A stretch of 64,000 nt of DNA, from positions 62,001 to 126,000 of the forward strand of contig NZ_LFLU01000008.1 of the NCBI RefSeq assembly GCF_001189965.1, in the 5' to 3' direction. Of this stretch, positions 1-9,358 are shown in pieces. The position numbers and the translations under genes were made by a program. Under the pieces are notes generated by a model that did no database searches, was not told where the DNA came from, and was given only the letters and a program-made list of their open reading frames with translations. Origin of the DNA: Herbaspirillum rhizosphaerae. Its GTDB lineage: Bacteria > Pseudomonadota > Gammaproteobacteria > Burkholderiales > Burkholderiaceae_D. Within the stretch, counting starts at the first letter, position 1, and every line of letters begins with the position of its first letter.

Positions 1-2
1 TG

Positions 3-383
3 GTGTTCCAATGTCTCGGCGAAGGCATCACCTTCGCCCTGAAACTTCCGATTCCCGGTCCCGTCGTCGGCATGCTGCTGCTGTTTTTCAGCCTGGTGGC
101 GTATCCGCCTTTGCTGGAAAAAGTCGAAGCGACGGCTTCCGAATTGCTGCGGCATCTGTCGCTGCTGTTTGTGCCGGCAGGCGTCGGCATCGTCGCCGCG
201 GCAGGCCAGGTCAAAGGGCACTGGATGACGGTTATCCTGGCGGTCGCAGTCAGCACCTTGCTGACGCTGGCCGTCACAGCGACCGTCACGCGCGCAGTCA
301 TGAACTGGCAGAAGCGGCGCGAAGCTACGCTCGGCGAGCCGGACGAAGCCAAGAAAGACGGCAAGGAGGATGGCCATGCGTGA
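3..383 (+). CDS. CidA/LrgA family holin-like membrane protein (5' partial)
   Basis: Small hydrophobic inner-membrane protein of the CidA/LrgA family, thought to form holin-like oligomers with the LrgB/CidB partner and linked to murein hydrolase control or to export of overflow metabolites. The window begins inside the gene. The family motif LPIPGPVVGMLLLF lies only about 14 residues from the first visible codon, whereas complete members have roughly 20 more residues before it, so the true start is upstream of base 1. Further membrane segments follow and the tail is charged and hydrophilic. Its stop overlaps the start of the LrgB gene, which supports translational coupling. Family assignment is firm; the physiological role is inferred. 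Confidence 0.85.
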   Translation: MFQCLGEGITFALKLPIPGPVVGMLLLFFSLVAYPPLLEKVEATASELLRHLSLLFVPAGVGIVAAAGQVKGHWMTVILAVAVSTLLTLAVTATVTRAVMNWQKRREATLGEPDEAKKDGKEDGHA

Positions 384-1116
384 GTTGCCGCCGTTCGGCC
401 TGATCTGGGTCTATCTCTCGGCGTCGCCGCTGCTGGGCCTGACGCTGACCTTGTGCGCCTATGTCGTGGCCTATTGGATCTATGGCCGTTGCAAATTCTC
501 GCCGCTGGCCAATCCGGTGGCGATCGCCATCGCGCTGGTCAGTACCGCGTTGCTGGTGACTGGGATGCCGTACAGCGAATACTTCGCCGGCGCCCAGTTC
601 GTCCACTTTCTGCTGGGACCGGCGACAGTGGCGCTGGCGATTCCGCTGGCGCGCCAGCTGCCGCGTTTGCGCAGCTCCTTTTTGCCTTTGCTGTGCGGCT
701 TGCTGGCCGGCTCGGCCACGGCGATCGTGTCGGCGGTGACCTTGACCGTGCTGCTCGGCGGATCCTACCAACTGGCGGTGTCGATCGGCCCCAAATCCGC
801 CACCACGCCGATCGCCATGGGCGTGGCGGAAAAGCTCGGCGGCCTGCCTGCGCTGACGGCGGTGCTGGTGATCAGCACCGGCATCTTCGGCGCGATTGCG
901 GCGCGCTTCCTGTTCAATCGCATGCGCATCGATTCGGCGGAAGTGCGCGGCTTTGCGCTCGGCGTGACTTCGCACGGCATCGGCACGGCGCGCGCCTTCC
1001 AGGTCAGTCCCGAGATGGGCGCCTTCGCCGGCCTCGGCATGGGTCTGAACGGCGTGCTGACGGCTTTCCTGGCGCCGTGGCTGATTCCGGTCTTTGCGGG
1101 GCTGCTGGCGCGCTAA
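376..1116 (+). CDS. LrgB/CidB family membrane protein
   Basis: Partner of the preceding CidA/LrgA protein, about 246 residues with multiple membrane segments. The conserved LrgB region is visible around the stretch GPKSATTPIAMGVAEKLGG and later in SHGIGTARAF, both hallmarks of the family. Two in-frame ATGs occur, at 370 and 376. The strong Shine-Dalgarno AAGGAGG occupies 363-369 and abuts the first ATG, leaving no spacer, while it sits six bases before the second, so I chose 376. The start overlaps the end of the upstream gene by 8 bases. Together the pair should form the LrgAB/CidAB complex; whether it handles autolysis or metabolite export cannot be told from sequence. Confidence 0.9.
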   Translation: MRELPPFGLIWVYLSASPLLGLTLTLCAYVVAYWIYGRCKFSPLANPVAIAIALVSTALLVTGMPYSEYFAGAQFVHFLLGPATVALAIPLARQLPRLRSSFLPLLCGLLAGSATAIVSAVTLTVLLGGSYQLAVSIGPKSATTPIAMGVAEKLGGLPALTAVLVISTGIFGAIAARFLFNRMRIDSAEVRGFALGVTSHGIGTARAFQVSPEMGAFAGLGMGLNGVLTAFLAPWLIPVFAGLLAR

Positions 1117-1148
1117 CGCTTGCTTTAAGGGGCCTCGGAAGAGAACTG

Positions 1149-1895
1149 CTAAGCGAGGAGTTTCGGCAAGGACGAGGCGAGCAAGGCGATGCCCGACAAG
1201 GTCAACAGGCTCAGCACAATCCTGCGGAATGCTGCTTCGCTGATGCCCACATAGAGACGGGCGCCAAGCAAGGTGGGAATCAGCATGGCCGGTGCGACGA
1301 TGCCGAAGAGCGGCAGCATTTTGCGGGTGATGATGCCGCTGAAAATGTAGATCGCGAGCGTCACTGCCTGCATGCTCAGGTTGAAATTCTGAATCACGGA
1401 GCGCTGCTCGTCTTTCTCGAAACGGCGCAAATTGCACCACAGCGTCGGAATCACACCGCTGAAGCCGCCAATTCCACCCATGACGCCGCCGACGATACCG
1501 ACCATGCCGTCGGCAATCCTGCCGCCGAATCGCAGCGGCGGCAATTTCGGCGCCAGCAGCATGACCGGACACCAGACCGCCAGCAAGACGCCGAGAAAAG
1601 CTTTGAAGATGTCGGGGTTGAGCGCTGGCAAAATCAATACGCCGAGCGGAATGCCAAGCAAGCCGCCAAAAATAAAGGGCAGCAACAGTCTCGGCTTGAA
1701 ACCGCGCCGCACGGAAAAGACCGCCAGCAGTTGACCGATCAGCGAGCCAAATACGACCAAGGCAGCTGCCACGACAGGATCGACGGTCCATACCCAGAAC
1801 GACATCGCCACCAGGGCAAATGCAAATCCCGACAAGCCTTGGACGAAACCGGCTGCCATGGCGCCGATGACGATGATAAGAATCGATGAATCCAT
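1149..1895 (-). CDS. TauE/SafE family sulfite/organosulfonate exporter-like permease
   Basis: Polytopic membrane protein of about 248 residues. It shows the TauE/SafE (UPF0721) pattern: an N-terminal helix with GFVQGLSGFAFALV, a long first half, a hydrophilic middle containing GGFSGVIPTLW, and a second set of helices. Relatives export sulfite, sulfoacetate or other small anions; the substrate here is unknown. The reading frame stays open far upstream, but the start at 1895 gives the typical N-terminus and the upstream extension is shadow coding from the neighbouring regulator. It lies 44 bases downstream of the MocR-type regulator on the same strand and may be cotranscribed with it. Confidence 0.85.
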   Translation of the reverse strand: MDSSILIIVIGAMAAGFVQGLSGFAFALVAMSFWVWTVDPVVAAALVVFGSLIGQLLAVFSVRRGFKPRLLLPFIFGGLLGIPLGVLILPALNPDIFKAFLGVLLAVWCPVMLLAPKLPPLRFGGRIADGMVGIVGGVMGGIGGFSGVIPTLWCNLRRFEKDEQRSVIQNFNLSMQAVTLAIYIFSGIITRKMLPLFGIVAPAMLIPTLLGARLYVGISEAAFRRIVLSLLTLSGIALLASSLPKLLA

Positions 1896-1939
1896 ATTGT
1901 TGTCGCTATCCCTTTGCTTTTCTTCAGTGTTTTTTTGGT

Positions 1940-3427
1940 TCAGCGCCAGACTTTGGCAAGCGTCTTGATCGATGCTGCGATTTCCGTCTCGTTCGCTCCG
2001 CCGAAGCCCATGACCAGGCCGGCGCCTTCGTTGCCGTTGCCGAGTTGATCCTGCAGCCAGAAGCGCGTCAGTGCGTCGATTTCCACGCCGGCCGCCAGGG
2101 CCTTTTCGATCATGTCGTCCTGCTGCCTGACCGTCGGCAGGCGCACGGTGCAGTGCAGCCCGGCGTCGATCTGCGGCAACACGATGCCGCCCGGACGGAT
2201 ACGGTCCCACACCTCGGTCATGGCGTCGCGGCGCGCACGGCTGGCGCGGCGCATGCGGCGTACATGGCGCTGGAAATGGCCCTGGGCGATGAATTCCGCC
2301 ATCACCGCCTGTTCCGGTACGGAAGAGTGGCGATCATATTGCATGCGCAGATTGACCAGGGTAGTGGCCAGCGCCGGCGGCGCGACGATGTAACCGAGGC
2401 GCAGGCCGGGAAAGGCGATCTTGGAAAACGTCCCCATGTACAGCACCCGTCCGCTGCGGTCCAGCGACGCCAGCAAGGCCAGCGGCGTGCCGCTGTAGCG
2501 ATACTCGCCGTCGTAGTCGTCTTCGAGGATATAGCTCTGATTGGCTTCGGCCCAGGCCAGCAATTCCAGCCGGCGCGCCAGCGACAGCGTGACGCCGCTG
2601 GGGTATTGATGCGAGGGCGTGACGTAGGTCAGGCGGATGTCGCGATGCGCATGCAGCTCTTGCGCGATCAAGCCTTCGCCGTCGACGCCGATGCCGACCA
2701 CCTTGCCGCCGGTCAGCGTCAGTGCCGACGCCGCACGCGGATAGCCGGGGTTTTCCATGGCGGCCAGATCGCCGGGGTTGAGCAGCAACTGGGCGCACAT
2801 GAACAGCGCCTGCTGGGTGCCGGCGGTGATGATGATCTGGTCCGGATCGCACACCAGGCCGCGCGCATTGCGCAGATAGCCTGCCAGCATCGCGCGCAAT
2901 TGCGGATCGCCGGCCGGATCGCTGTAGCCGATGCAGTTCTCCGGCGCGCGTCGCCAGAAGTCCGCCTGCAGCCGCGCCCACACGTCGCCCGGAAACAAGT
3001 CCAGCGCCGGTACGCCGAGACGGAAGGCGCGCGGCTTGCCGGGCTGCGGCATGAGCTTGGCGTGGGTGGCGACGCGTTGCCCCAGCGCCGACAGGCGCGG
3101 CTTGGCGACGACCTTGGCCGGCAATGGTGCTTTGGGAATATCGCTGGCCGGCGCCGACACGTAGGTGCCGTCGCCGACGCGCGCGCTGATGTAGCCCTCG
3201 GCATACAACTGATCGTAGGCGCGGACCACGGTCGTGCGCGATACCTTGAGCGCCTGCGCCAGCTCGCGCGTGGTCGGCAGTTTGACCTGGCGATCGATCT
3301 GGCCGCCGAGGATGCGGTCGCGCAGGCTCTGGTACAGCTGCACCGCCAGGCCTTTGCCGGGCGCGAGATGCATTCCCGTCAGGTCGAACGGAAAAGGAGA
3401 GGGCGAGGTACTCAGATTGTTTTGCAT
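1940..3427 (-). CDS. MocR/PdxR-type regulator: GntR HTH fused to PLP aminotransferase-like domain
   Basis: Transcription factor of 495 residues. The N-terminus, about residues 25-90, is a GntR winged helix (KLPTTRELAQALKVSRTTVV). The rest is a fold-type I aminotransferase-like domain with the PLP site region DDYDGEYRY and a probable Schiff-base lysine in GTFSKIAFPGLRLGY. MocR regulators use PLP or an amino-acid adduct as effector and usually control a divergent gene. Here the divergent gene is the GNAT acetyltransferase starting at 3566, followed by an EamA exporter. The 138-base gap between them should hold both promoters and the operator. The regulatory target is inferred from position only. 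Confidence 0.9.
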   Translation of the reverse strand: MQNNLSTSPSPFPFDLTGMHLAPGKGLAVQLYQSLRDRILGGQIDRQVKLPTTRELAQALKVSRTTVVRAYDQLYAEGYISARVGDGTYVSAPASDIPKAPLPAKVVAKPRLSALGQRVATHAKLMPQPGKPRAFRLGVPALDLFPGDVWARLQADFWRRAPENCIGYSDPAGDPQLRAMLAGYLRNARGLVCDPDQIIITAGTQQALFMCAQLLLNPGDLAAMENPGYPRAASALTLTGGKVVGIGVDGEGLIAQELHAHRDIRLTYVTPSHQYPSGVTLSLARRLELLAWAEANQSYILEDDYDGEYRYSGTPLALLASLDRSGRVLYMGTFSKIAFPGLRLGYIVAPPALATTLVNLRMQYDRHSSVPEQAVMAEFIAQGHFQRHVRRMRRASRARRDAMTEVWDRIRPGGIVLPQIDAGLHCTVRLPTVRQQDDMIEKALAAGVEIDALTRFWLQDQLGNGNEGAGLVMGFGGANETEIAASIKTLAKVWR

Positions 3428-3565
3428 TGGTTTGATGAAAATACTGAATATTGGCTCTTTTGAAGGACCAAATTTATCATTAATCTATGTTCCATGGCAC
3501 GGATTCGTGCAGATTCATTCAACAATTCGATGCTTCATTCGATCCTTTACTTCTCTCTTCCTGAC

Positions 3566-4330
3566 ATGACAACCTCTACCGCTCTTCACGCCCAAAACGA
3601 ATTCGGCCAACCGATAGGCCTGCCGCTGGCCGACTGGACGCCGCGCCAGTTGCCGCCGCCGGTCGCCATGTACGGCCGCTATTGCCGTGTCGAGCCGATC
3701 AAGGCCGGGCTGCATGCAGAGCAACTGTTCGACGCCAACGGCGACGATGCCGGGGGCCGCAATTTCACCTATCTGTTCGCCAATCCGCCGGCCACTTTTG
3801 CGGAGTATCGCGACTGGGTCGAGAAGATGAGCGTCAGCAAGGATCCGATGATGCACGCCATCGTCGATCTGGACAGCGACCGCGCCGTCGGCGTGGCGTC
3901 CTTCATGCGCATGGATCCGAACTTCGGCGCCATCGAAGTCGGCAACATCAATTTCTCGCCGCGCCTGCAGCGCACGCGCGCCGCCACCGAGGCCATGTTC
4001 CTGATGATGCGCCGCGCCTTCGATGAGCTGGGATATCGCCGTTATGAGTGGAAGTGCGACAGCCTCAACGCGCCTTCGCGCGCCGCGGCGCTGCGCTACG
4101 GCTTCACCTTCGAAGGCATCTTCCGCAAGGCCGTGGTGTACAAGAACCGCAGTCGCGATACGGCGTGGTTTTCGATCACCGACAGTGAGTGGCCGCAGAT
4201 CAAGAGCGCGTTCGAACACTGGCTCGATCCGGATAATTTCGATGCGCAGGGCCGCCAGCGCGACAGTCTCGGCGCCTTGATGGCGCGTCATCGCGAGGCC
4301 GGCAACGACGGCGAGAAAAGCGCTGCATAG
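3566..4330 (+). CDS. GNAT family N-acetyltransferase (RimJ/RimL-like)
   Basis: About 254 residues with the RimJ/RimL-like GNAT fold. There is a beta-rich N-terminal half, IEVGNINFSPRLQRTRAATEA covering the acetyl-CoA binding region, and a late CDSLNAPSRAAALRYGFTFE block typical of enzymes that acetylate amino groups of small molecules or protein N-termini. An earlier in-frame ATG at 3494 would add 24 residues that do not look like family sequence, so I favour the ATG at 3566. It is divergent from the MocR-type regulator and 43 bases ahead of an EamA exporter. This suggests a regulator, a modifying enzyme and an efflux pump acting on one amine or amino acid. The substrate is unknown. Confidence 0.85.
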   Translation: MTTSTALHAQNEFGQPIGLPLADWTPRQLPPPVAMYGRYCRVEPIKAGLHAEQLFDANGDDAGGRNFTYLFANPPATFAEYRDWVEKMSVSKDPMMHAIVDLDSDRAVGVASFMRMDPNFGAIEVGNINFSPRLQRTRAATEAMFLMMRRAFDELGYRRYEWKCDSLNAPSRAAALRYGFTFEGIFRKAVVYKNRSRDTAWFSITDSEWPQIKSAFEHWLDPDNFDAQGRQRDSLGALMARHREAGNDGEKSAA

Positions 4331-4373
4331 TTGCGCCTTCCGTCATCACTCACAACGAGATAACAAAGAAAAT

Positions 4374-5294
4374 ATGCGCGAATCAAGTTTGTCCTCCCGC
4401 CAGGCGATCCTCTTGCTGGGCGTGGTGGTCATCATCTGGGGCACCACCTGGCCGGTCAACAAGGCCATCCTGCATTACATGTCGCCGATCTGGTCGACGG
4501 CGATCCGCTCATGCATCGGTACGGTCGTGCTGCTGGTCATCTGCCTGGCGCGCGGCCGGCTGATCCTGCCGCAGCGCGGCGATTTGCCGGTGGTGTTCAG
4601 CGTCGGTTTGCTGCACATGACGGCGTATTCCATCCTCGGCAACGTCGGCATGCAGCACGTGGCGGCCGGCCGGTCCGTGGTGCTGGCGTATACCACGCCG
4701 ATGTGGGTGGCGCCTTGCGCGCGCCTGTTCCTCGGCGAGGCGTTTACCCTGCGGCGCGCCATCGGCACGGTGTTCGGCTTGCTGGGGCTGGTGCTGATCT
4801 TCAATCCGCTGGCGTTTGACTGGAGCAACCATGCCTCGGTGCTCGGCAACGGCCTGATCCTGCTGGGCGCGATGTTCTGGGCGGCGAGCATTTTGTATGT
4901 GCGCGGCCACCGCTGGATCGGCCAGCCTTTCGATCTGCTGGTATGGCAGGCATTGACGGCAAGCTGCGTGCTGGTGCCGTGCGCCTGGCTGTTTGAAGGA
5001 CCGCCGCAAGTCGACCTGAATGCGCAGGTGATCGGCCTGCAGTTGTACAGCGCCACCTTCGGCATCGCGATTGCCTACTGGGCGATCAACAAGGTCAATC
5101 AGGCGTTGCCGGCGATGACGACCTCGCTCGGCCTGCTGGGCGTGCCGGTGTTCGGCATCGTGTGTTCGTCGCTGGCCCTGGGCGAACCGCTGGAATTGAG
5201 CCTGGTGGCGTCGATGGTGCTGATCATCATCGGCATCGCCATCGGCGCCTTGCCGGAGCGTCGTGCAGCCGCTACTACGGCCACCACGAGCTAG
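4374..5294 (+). CDS. EamA/DMT superfamily transporter
   Basis: Inner-membrane transporter of 306 residues with the two-fold EamA repeat expected of ten-helix drug/metabolite exporters. The first repeat starts with LLGVVVIIWGTTWPVNKAI and the second with a helix containing LGAMFWAASILYV. Relatives export amino acids, amines or toxic metabolites. It follows the GNAT gene by 43 bases and is probably in the same transcript, so it may export the acetylated or parent compound. Its stop shares the sequence CTAG at 5291-5294 with the stop of the convergent hydrolase gene, so the two genes overlap tail to tail. Confidence 0.9.
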   Translation: MRESSLSSRQAILLLGVVVIIWGTTWPVNKAILHYMSPIWSTAIRSCIGTVVLLVICLARGRLILPQRGDLPVVFSVGLLHMTAYSILGNVGMQHVAAGRSVVLAYTTPMWVAPCARLFLGEAFTLRRAIGTVFGLLGLVLIFNPLAFDWSNHASVLGNGLILLGAMFWAASILYVRGHRWIGQPFDLLVWQALTASCVLVPCAWLFEGPPQVDLNAQVIGLQLYSATFGIAIAYWAINKVNQALPAMTTSLGLLGVPVFGIVCSSLALGEPLELSLVASMVLIIIGIAIGALPERRAAATTATTS

Positions 5295-6223
5295 GCCGCG
5301 TCCTCCAGATCCTCGGCTTCTTCGTTCACGATGCGTGCTGACGGCCATTCGCCGAGTATGCGGCGGCGATGGATGCCGGTGGTCAGCCATTGCAGGGTCT
5401 CCGGCCAGAGGCTGCCGCGGAAGCGGTCGTGGAAGAAGGCGAAATGGCCGATCTGTTTCAGGTGCAAATCGTGCGGCGTCAGGCTGACCAGCGTGCGTTT
5501 GCTGTTGACGTAATAGTCGAGCAGGCGCGTCACCGCTGCCGGTGTGCCGAAGGGATCGTCGCTGATCGTATAGGCCAGCGTGGGGCAACCCAGCAACGCA
5601 AAATGATCGGCGCGGGCAGGCTCAGGATGTTCCAGCCGGGCGCGGCGAAACGCCCATTCGCAGGCGACGCCGGCCGGCAGATCTTCCAGCCATCCCAGCG
5701 CGCGGCCGGGAAAATAGCCGAGCAGCTTGCTCAGCAAAGGCATCGCCACATGCCATTTCAGGAACATGCGCCGCCGCACAGCCTGTGCGTAATCGCGCCA
5801 GTAAGCGTATTGCGCGCCGACCGCCAGCAGCCGGTCGATGCGCCAGCACGACGCGGCATAACCCGGCATGACGCCGCCGATGCTGTGGCCGACGACGTGG
5901 ATCTCGCTATCGGGGAAATTGTTGGCGGCCCATTGCAGGACGCCTTCGAAGTCCTTGCTGCCCCAGTCGAACTTGCCGGCCTTGAAGCCACGCAATGATG
6001 CCGGGCGCGAGGCGCCGATGCCGCGATAGTCCCAGGTCAGTGCCAGGTAGCCGTGGTCCGCCAGAAAGCGCGCATAACGGGCGTAATACACGGCCTTGAC
6101 GCCGGTGGCGCAGTTGACGATGGCCAGCCGTTCAGGATGCGGCGAGTCGTCGGCGTAGAACAGCGTGGCGCCGAGCGGATAGCCGTCGGTGGCGGCGATC
6201 TGAATGCTGGATTCGATGTGCAT
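5291..6223 (-). CDS. alpha/beta hydrolase
   Basis: Serine hydrolase-like protein of about 310 residues. The nucleophile elbow GHSIGG is clear and lies downstream of an oxyanion/strand region LTWDYRGIGAS. A late aspartate and a histidine in QIGHFAFFHDRF could complete the triad. It resembles the predicted-hydrolase family often annotated as acyltransferase/esterase rather than any enzyme of known substrate. The frame is open back to 6307, but that extension runs into the shared promoter region and looks non-coding, so I start at the ATG at 6223. It is divergent from a LysR regulator at 6370, its likely controller. Function beyond hydrolase is unknown. Confidence 0.8.
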   Translation of the reverse strand: MHIESSIQIAATDGYPLGATLFYADDSPHPERLAIVNCATGVKAVYYARYARFLADHGYLALTWDYRGIGASRPASLRGFKAGKFDWGSKDFEGVLQWAANNFPDSEIHVVGHSIGGVMPGYAASCWRIDRLLAVGAQYAYWRDYAQAVRRRMFLKWHVAMPLLSKLLGYFPGRALGWLEDLPAGVACEWAFRRARLEHPEPARADHFALLGCPTLAYTISDDPFGTPAAVTRLLDYYVNSKRTLVSLTPHDLHLKQIGHFAFFHDRFRGSLWPETLQWLTTGIHRRRILGEWPSARIVNEEAEDLEDAA

Positions 6224-6369
6224 GAGGTCTCGGGAAGCGGTAAGGAAGCCGTCGGGATGCAAAAGATTTGTCTTGCCCTCATTGTAGGAAGCGAAATTGT
6301 TTCGCATAAGCTATGCTGACTTCATCAGTTTGTTGAGTTTGATTCACCAATAAGTAAGCAAACATCACC

Positions 6370-7275
6370 ATGAACCTCGATGCCAACTCCCTGATCATCT
6401 TTTGCCATGTCGCCAAGGCCGGCAGTCTGAGCAAAGCCGCCAAGGCGCTGGACTTGTCGCGTTCGGCGCTGAGCCATCGCATCAAGGCGATCGAGACCCG
6501 GCTGGGCTGCCAGTTGCTGATGCGCACCACGCGCCGGGTCGGCCTGACGGAGGCCGGCTACCGGCTGGCGGCGCACGCCGACCGCATGGCCGACATCCTC
6601 AAGGATGCCAACATGCTGGCGCACGGGCTCAACGAAGACACCACGGGGCTAGTGCGCATCTCGGCGCCGCTGGCGCTGGGCGCGGTCTGGCTCAAGCCTT
6701 TGCTGATGTCCTACATGAAGGCCAATCCGCGCGTGCAGGTCGATTTGCGTTTCAGCGAACAGGCGGTCGACATCACCAGCGATCCGGTCGACCTGGCGAT
6801 CCGCGTGGCGTCGCAGTTGCCGGAGAACGTCGTGGCGCGCAAGCTGTTCGGCATTTCGTGGCGGCTGTGCGCCAGTCCCGACCTGGCAGGGCGCTATGCG
6901 GCCGAACTGGCGAGCGGCGATCTGCAGGCGATCCCGCTGGCCGGATTCGCGCGCAGCAGGCAATTCGTGCAGCCGCTGATTCAGCAGGCCGGCAAGAAAC
7001 TGCAATGTCCTGCGGAACCGGTGTTGCTGTCGAACGATCTCGACGTGGTGCGCGAATCGGCGCGCAGCTCATTGTGCATGGCGGTGATGCCCGATTATTT
7101 CGTCAACGACGATATGGCTGCGGGGCGGCTGGTGGATCTCTGTCCGGAGGCGCGCGTCGATGTCGGTTTCGGCGAGCAAGTCTATGCCTTGCATTTGCCG
7201 GGGCGTTTGTTGCCGGCGCGGGTGCGCAGCCTGATTACCTTCCTGGTGCAGGAAAGTGCAGAAAGCGCAAAGTAA
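6370..7275 (+). CDS. LysR family transcriptional regulator (CrgA-like group)
   Basis: 301-residue LysR-type regulator. The N-terminal winged helix spans roughly residues 5-64, with the recognition region SLSKAAKALDLSRSALSHRI, and is followed by a linker helix and a periplasmic-binding-protein-like effector domain (DLAIRVASQLPENVVARKL). The domain layout resembles the CrgA/DsdC-like group common in betaproteobacteria. It is transcribed away from the alpha/beta hydrolase gene with about 146 bases between the starts. LysR regulators typically control such a divergent neighbour and themselves. A short perfect inverted repeat (gattac-gac-gtaatc, 7277-7291) lies just after its stop. Confidence 0.9.
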   Translation: MNLDANSLIIFCHVAKAGSLSKAAKALDLSRSALSHRIKAIETRLGCQLLMRTTRRVGLTEAGYRLAAHADRMADILKDANMLAHGLNEDTTGLVRISAPLALGAVWLKPLLMSYMKANPRVQVDLRFSEQAVDITSDPVDLAIRVASQLPENVVARKLFGISWRLCASPDLAGRYAAELASGDLQAIPLAGFARSRQFVQPLIQQAGKKLQCPAEPVLLSNDLDVVRESARSSLCMAVMPDYFVNDDMAAGRLVDLCPEARVDVGFGEQVYALHLPGRLLPARVRSLITFLVQESAESAK

Positions 7276-7441
7276 GGATTACGACGTAATCTGATTGTTG
7301 AGGTTTTCAGGACAAAATACGGCGCAACATTTTTGCAAAAAATCACTTCACAAGCGCAAAAGAATTGACGTAGTATCGTTGACGGATCTCATCGATCCAA
7401 CGTCGCTCGGACGGTTCCGGGCGCTCACGTGAAAGTACAAC

Positions 7442-8719
7442 ATGACTCAATCCCGCAGTCCGCGCAGCTTTGCGCGCATCGATCGTCTTCCTCCCTACGT
7501 TTTCAATATCACCGCCGAGCTCAAGATGGCTGCGCGCCGTCGCGGCGAGGATATCATCGACATGTCGATGGGTAATCCCGACGGCGCCACACCCAAACAT
7601 ATCGTCGAGAAGCTGGTCGAAGTGGCGCAGCGTCCCGACACCCATGGTTATTCGGCGTCCAAGGGCATCCCGCGCCTGCGCCGGGCCATCACGCACTGGT
7701 ACAAGAGCCGCTACGACGTCGACTTCAATCCCGACAGCGAAGCCATCGTCACCATCGGTTCCAAGGAAGGTCTCGCCCATCTGATGCTGGCGACGCTGGA
7801 CAAGGGCGACACGGTGCTGGTGCCCAATCCGAGCTACCCGATTCATATCTACGGCGCCGTGATTGCGGGCGCGGACATCCGCTCTGTGCGCATGAGTCCG
7901 GATGTCGATTTCTTCTCCGAGCTGGAGCGCGCGATCCGCGAGAGCTATCCCAAACCGAAGATGATGGTGCTGGGCTTTCCGTCCAATCCGACGGCGCAGT
8001 GCGTGGAGCTGGAATTCTTTGAGCGCGTGGTCAAGCTGGCGCGCGAACACAATATCCTCGTCGTGCATGACCTGGCTTACGCCGACATCACCTTCGACGG
8101 CTGGAAGGCGCCGTCGATCATGCAGGTGGAAGGTGCGCGCGACGTCGCCGTGGAATTCTTCACGATGTCCAAGAGCTACAACATGGCCGGCTGGCGCATC
8201 GGTTTCATGGTCGGCAACAAGGAACTGGTGGCGGCGCTGGCGCGCATCAAGAGTTACCACGATTACGGCAGCTTTACGCCGGTACAGGTGGCGGCGATTG
8301 CGGCATTGGAAGGCGACCAGAGTTGCGTGGAAGAGATCCGCGCCAATTACGAAAGCCGCCGCAACGTGCTGGTGAAAGGCTTGCACGAAGCCGGCTGGAT
8401 GGTGGATGTGCCGAAGGCGTCGATGTATATCTGGGCGCGTATTCCCGAAGCCTACCGCCACCTCGGTTCGCTGGAGTTCTCGCGCCAGCTGCTCGACAAA
8501 GCCAAGGTCTGCGTATCGCCGGGTATCGGCTTCGGCGAGTACGGCGACGAATACGTGCGCTTTGCCCTGATCGAAAACGAATCACGCATCCGCCAGGCCA
8601 TCCGCGGCATCAAGGCGATGCTGCGCGGCGAGAAAATGGACAAGACGGACGCGGAAGAAAAACCCGCGCCGACCGTGACGGTCAAGCCAAAAAGGCCGGG
8701 CCCAGCGCACCAAGGGTAA
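7442..8719 (+). CDS. alaC: alanine transaminase AlaC-type PLP aminotransferase
   Basis: 425-residue fold-type I aminotransferase closely resembling AlaC (YfdZ), which makes alanine from pyruvate and glutamate. Visible signatures are the N-terminal [12 protein letters not shown], the PLP-phosphate region GSKEGLAH, the NPTAQCVE loop, the aspartate in HDLAYADI and the Schiff-base lysine in [15 protein letters not shown]. It is preceded by a 166-base leader. The C-terminal 25 or so residues are a charged, proline-rich tail beyond the usual end of the family. The last 38 bases overlap the convergent CopD-type gene, so part of that tail is encoded opposite another gene. AlaC is well supported; related LL-diaminopimelate-type activity cannot be fully excluded. 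Confidence 0.85.
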   Translation: MTQSRSPRSFARIDRLPPYVFNITAELKMAARRRGEDIIDMSMGNPDGATPKHIVEKLVEVAQRPDTHGYSASKGIPRLRRAITHWYKSRYDVDFNPDSEAIVTIGSKEGLAHLMLATLDKGDTVLVPNPSYPIHIYGAVIAGADIRSVRMSPDVDFFSELERAIRESYPKPKMMVLGFPSNPTAQCVELEFFERVVKLAREHNILVVHDLAYADITFDGWKAPSIMQVEGARDVAVEFFTMSKSYNMAGWRIGFMVGNKELVAALARIKSYHDYGSFTPVQVAAIAALEGDQSCVEEIRANYESRRNVLVKGLHEAGWMVDVPKASMYIWARIPEAYRHLGSLEFSRQLLDKAKVCVSPGIGFGEYGDEYVRFALIENESRIRQAIRGIKAMLRGEKMDKTDAEEKPAPTVTVKPKRPGPAHQG

Positions 8720-9134
8720 TCACGACCAGGCCGAGGATCAGGTTGATGCCGACGATGCGGCGAATCTGCGCGAGCGCCGCACCGCCGGCGCTCCAGTCTT
8801 CCGCTGCGACGGCGCGCTTGAGGCGCTTGAACGGCGCGAAGAACACGTGGGCAAAGATCAGCATCATCAGGATGCCGAGACCGGCCATGGCCGAAACATG
8901 CAGCGGCGGCTTGCCCATCTGCGCCATCATGAGCAGGCCGCTTGCCAGGATCAGCAGGATGGACAGCCATACCCAGGTGAAAAACTTAGCGAATACGCCG
9001 GCCCACAGCGTCAGCCGCTGGGGCGCTTGCAACACGGCGCCGGCGACGGGGCGCAGGCACTGGTAGGCGAAAAACATGCCGCCGACCCAGACCGTGAAAC
9101 CGAGGATGTGCAAGTACTTGGCAAAGATCATCAT
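8682..9134 (-). CDS. CopD domain inner-membrane protein
   Basis: 150-residue protein with about four membrane helices. It starts with the motif [19 protein letters not shown], whose histidine-containing first helix is characteristic of CopD/YcnJ-type domains found in copper-resistance proteins. Many short members, including this one, stand alone and have no proven copper role. Two adjacent ATG codons (9134 and 9131) could start it, and no clear Shine-Dalgarno is visible. It is convergent with the aminotransferase and overlaps its 3' end by 38 bases. It is divergent from the MOSC gene, with a 224-base gap that must hold both promoters. Confidence 0.8.
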   Translation of the reverse strand: MMIFAKYLHILGFTVWVGGMFFAYQCLRPVAGAVLQAPQRLTLWAGVFAKFFTWVWLSILLILASGLLMMAQMGKPPLHVSAMAGLGILMMLIFAHVFFAPFKRLKRAVAAEDWSAGGAALAQIRRIVGINLILGLVVITLGALGPAFLA

Positions 9135-9358
9135 GGCAGAGGAAGTAAAAGAGTAAAGGAAGAACGGTGGATGGAGAGGGCGGTTTTGTTGAAATTGTTA
9201 GCGTTGTCAAAGCGCTTCATTCTGGCTTCTTCGCACTTTTTTCGCACTTTCTACAATTCATCGCACCGGCGAATCCGGATTGTCGCATGTCCGGGACGAT
9301 GCGATACGCTACTATCTTTGCAACAGACAAAAGTAAAAAACGGTAAGGATCGTATTTC

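Noticed and set aside
325..1791. Long minus-strand open frame opposite lrgB and the TauE-type gene.
   Set aside because: Arg/His/Gln-rich shadow translation typical of the antisense frame of GC-rich genes; no domain.
1886..3463. 525-codon plus-strand frame opposite the MocR regulator.
   Set aside because: Shadow of the regulator gene; composition is dominated by Arg, Gln, Ala and His with no recognisable motif.
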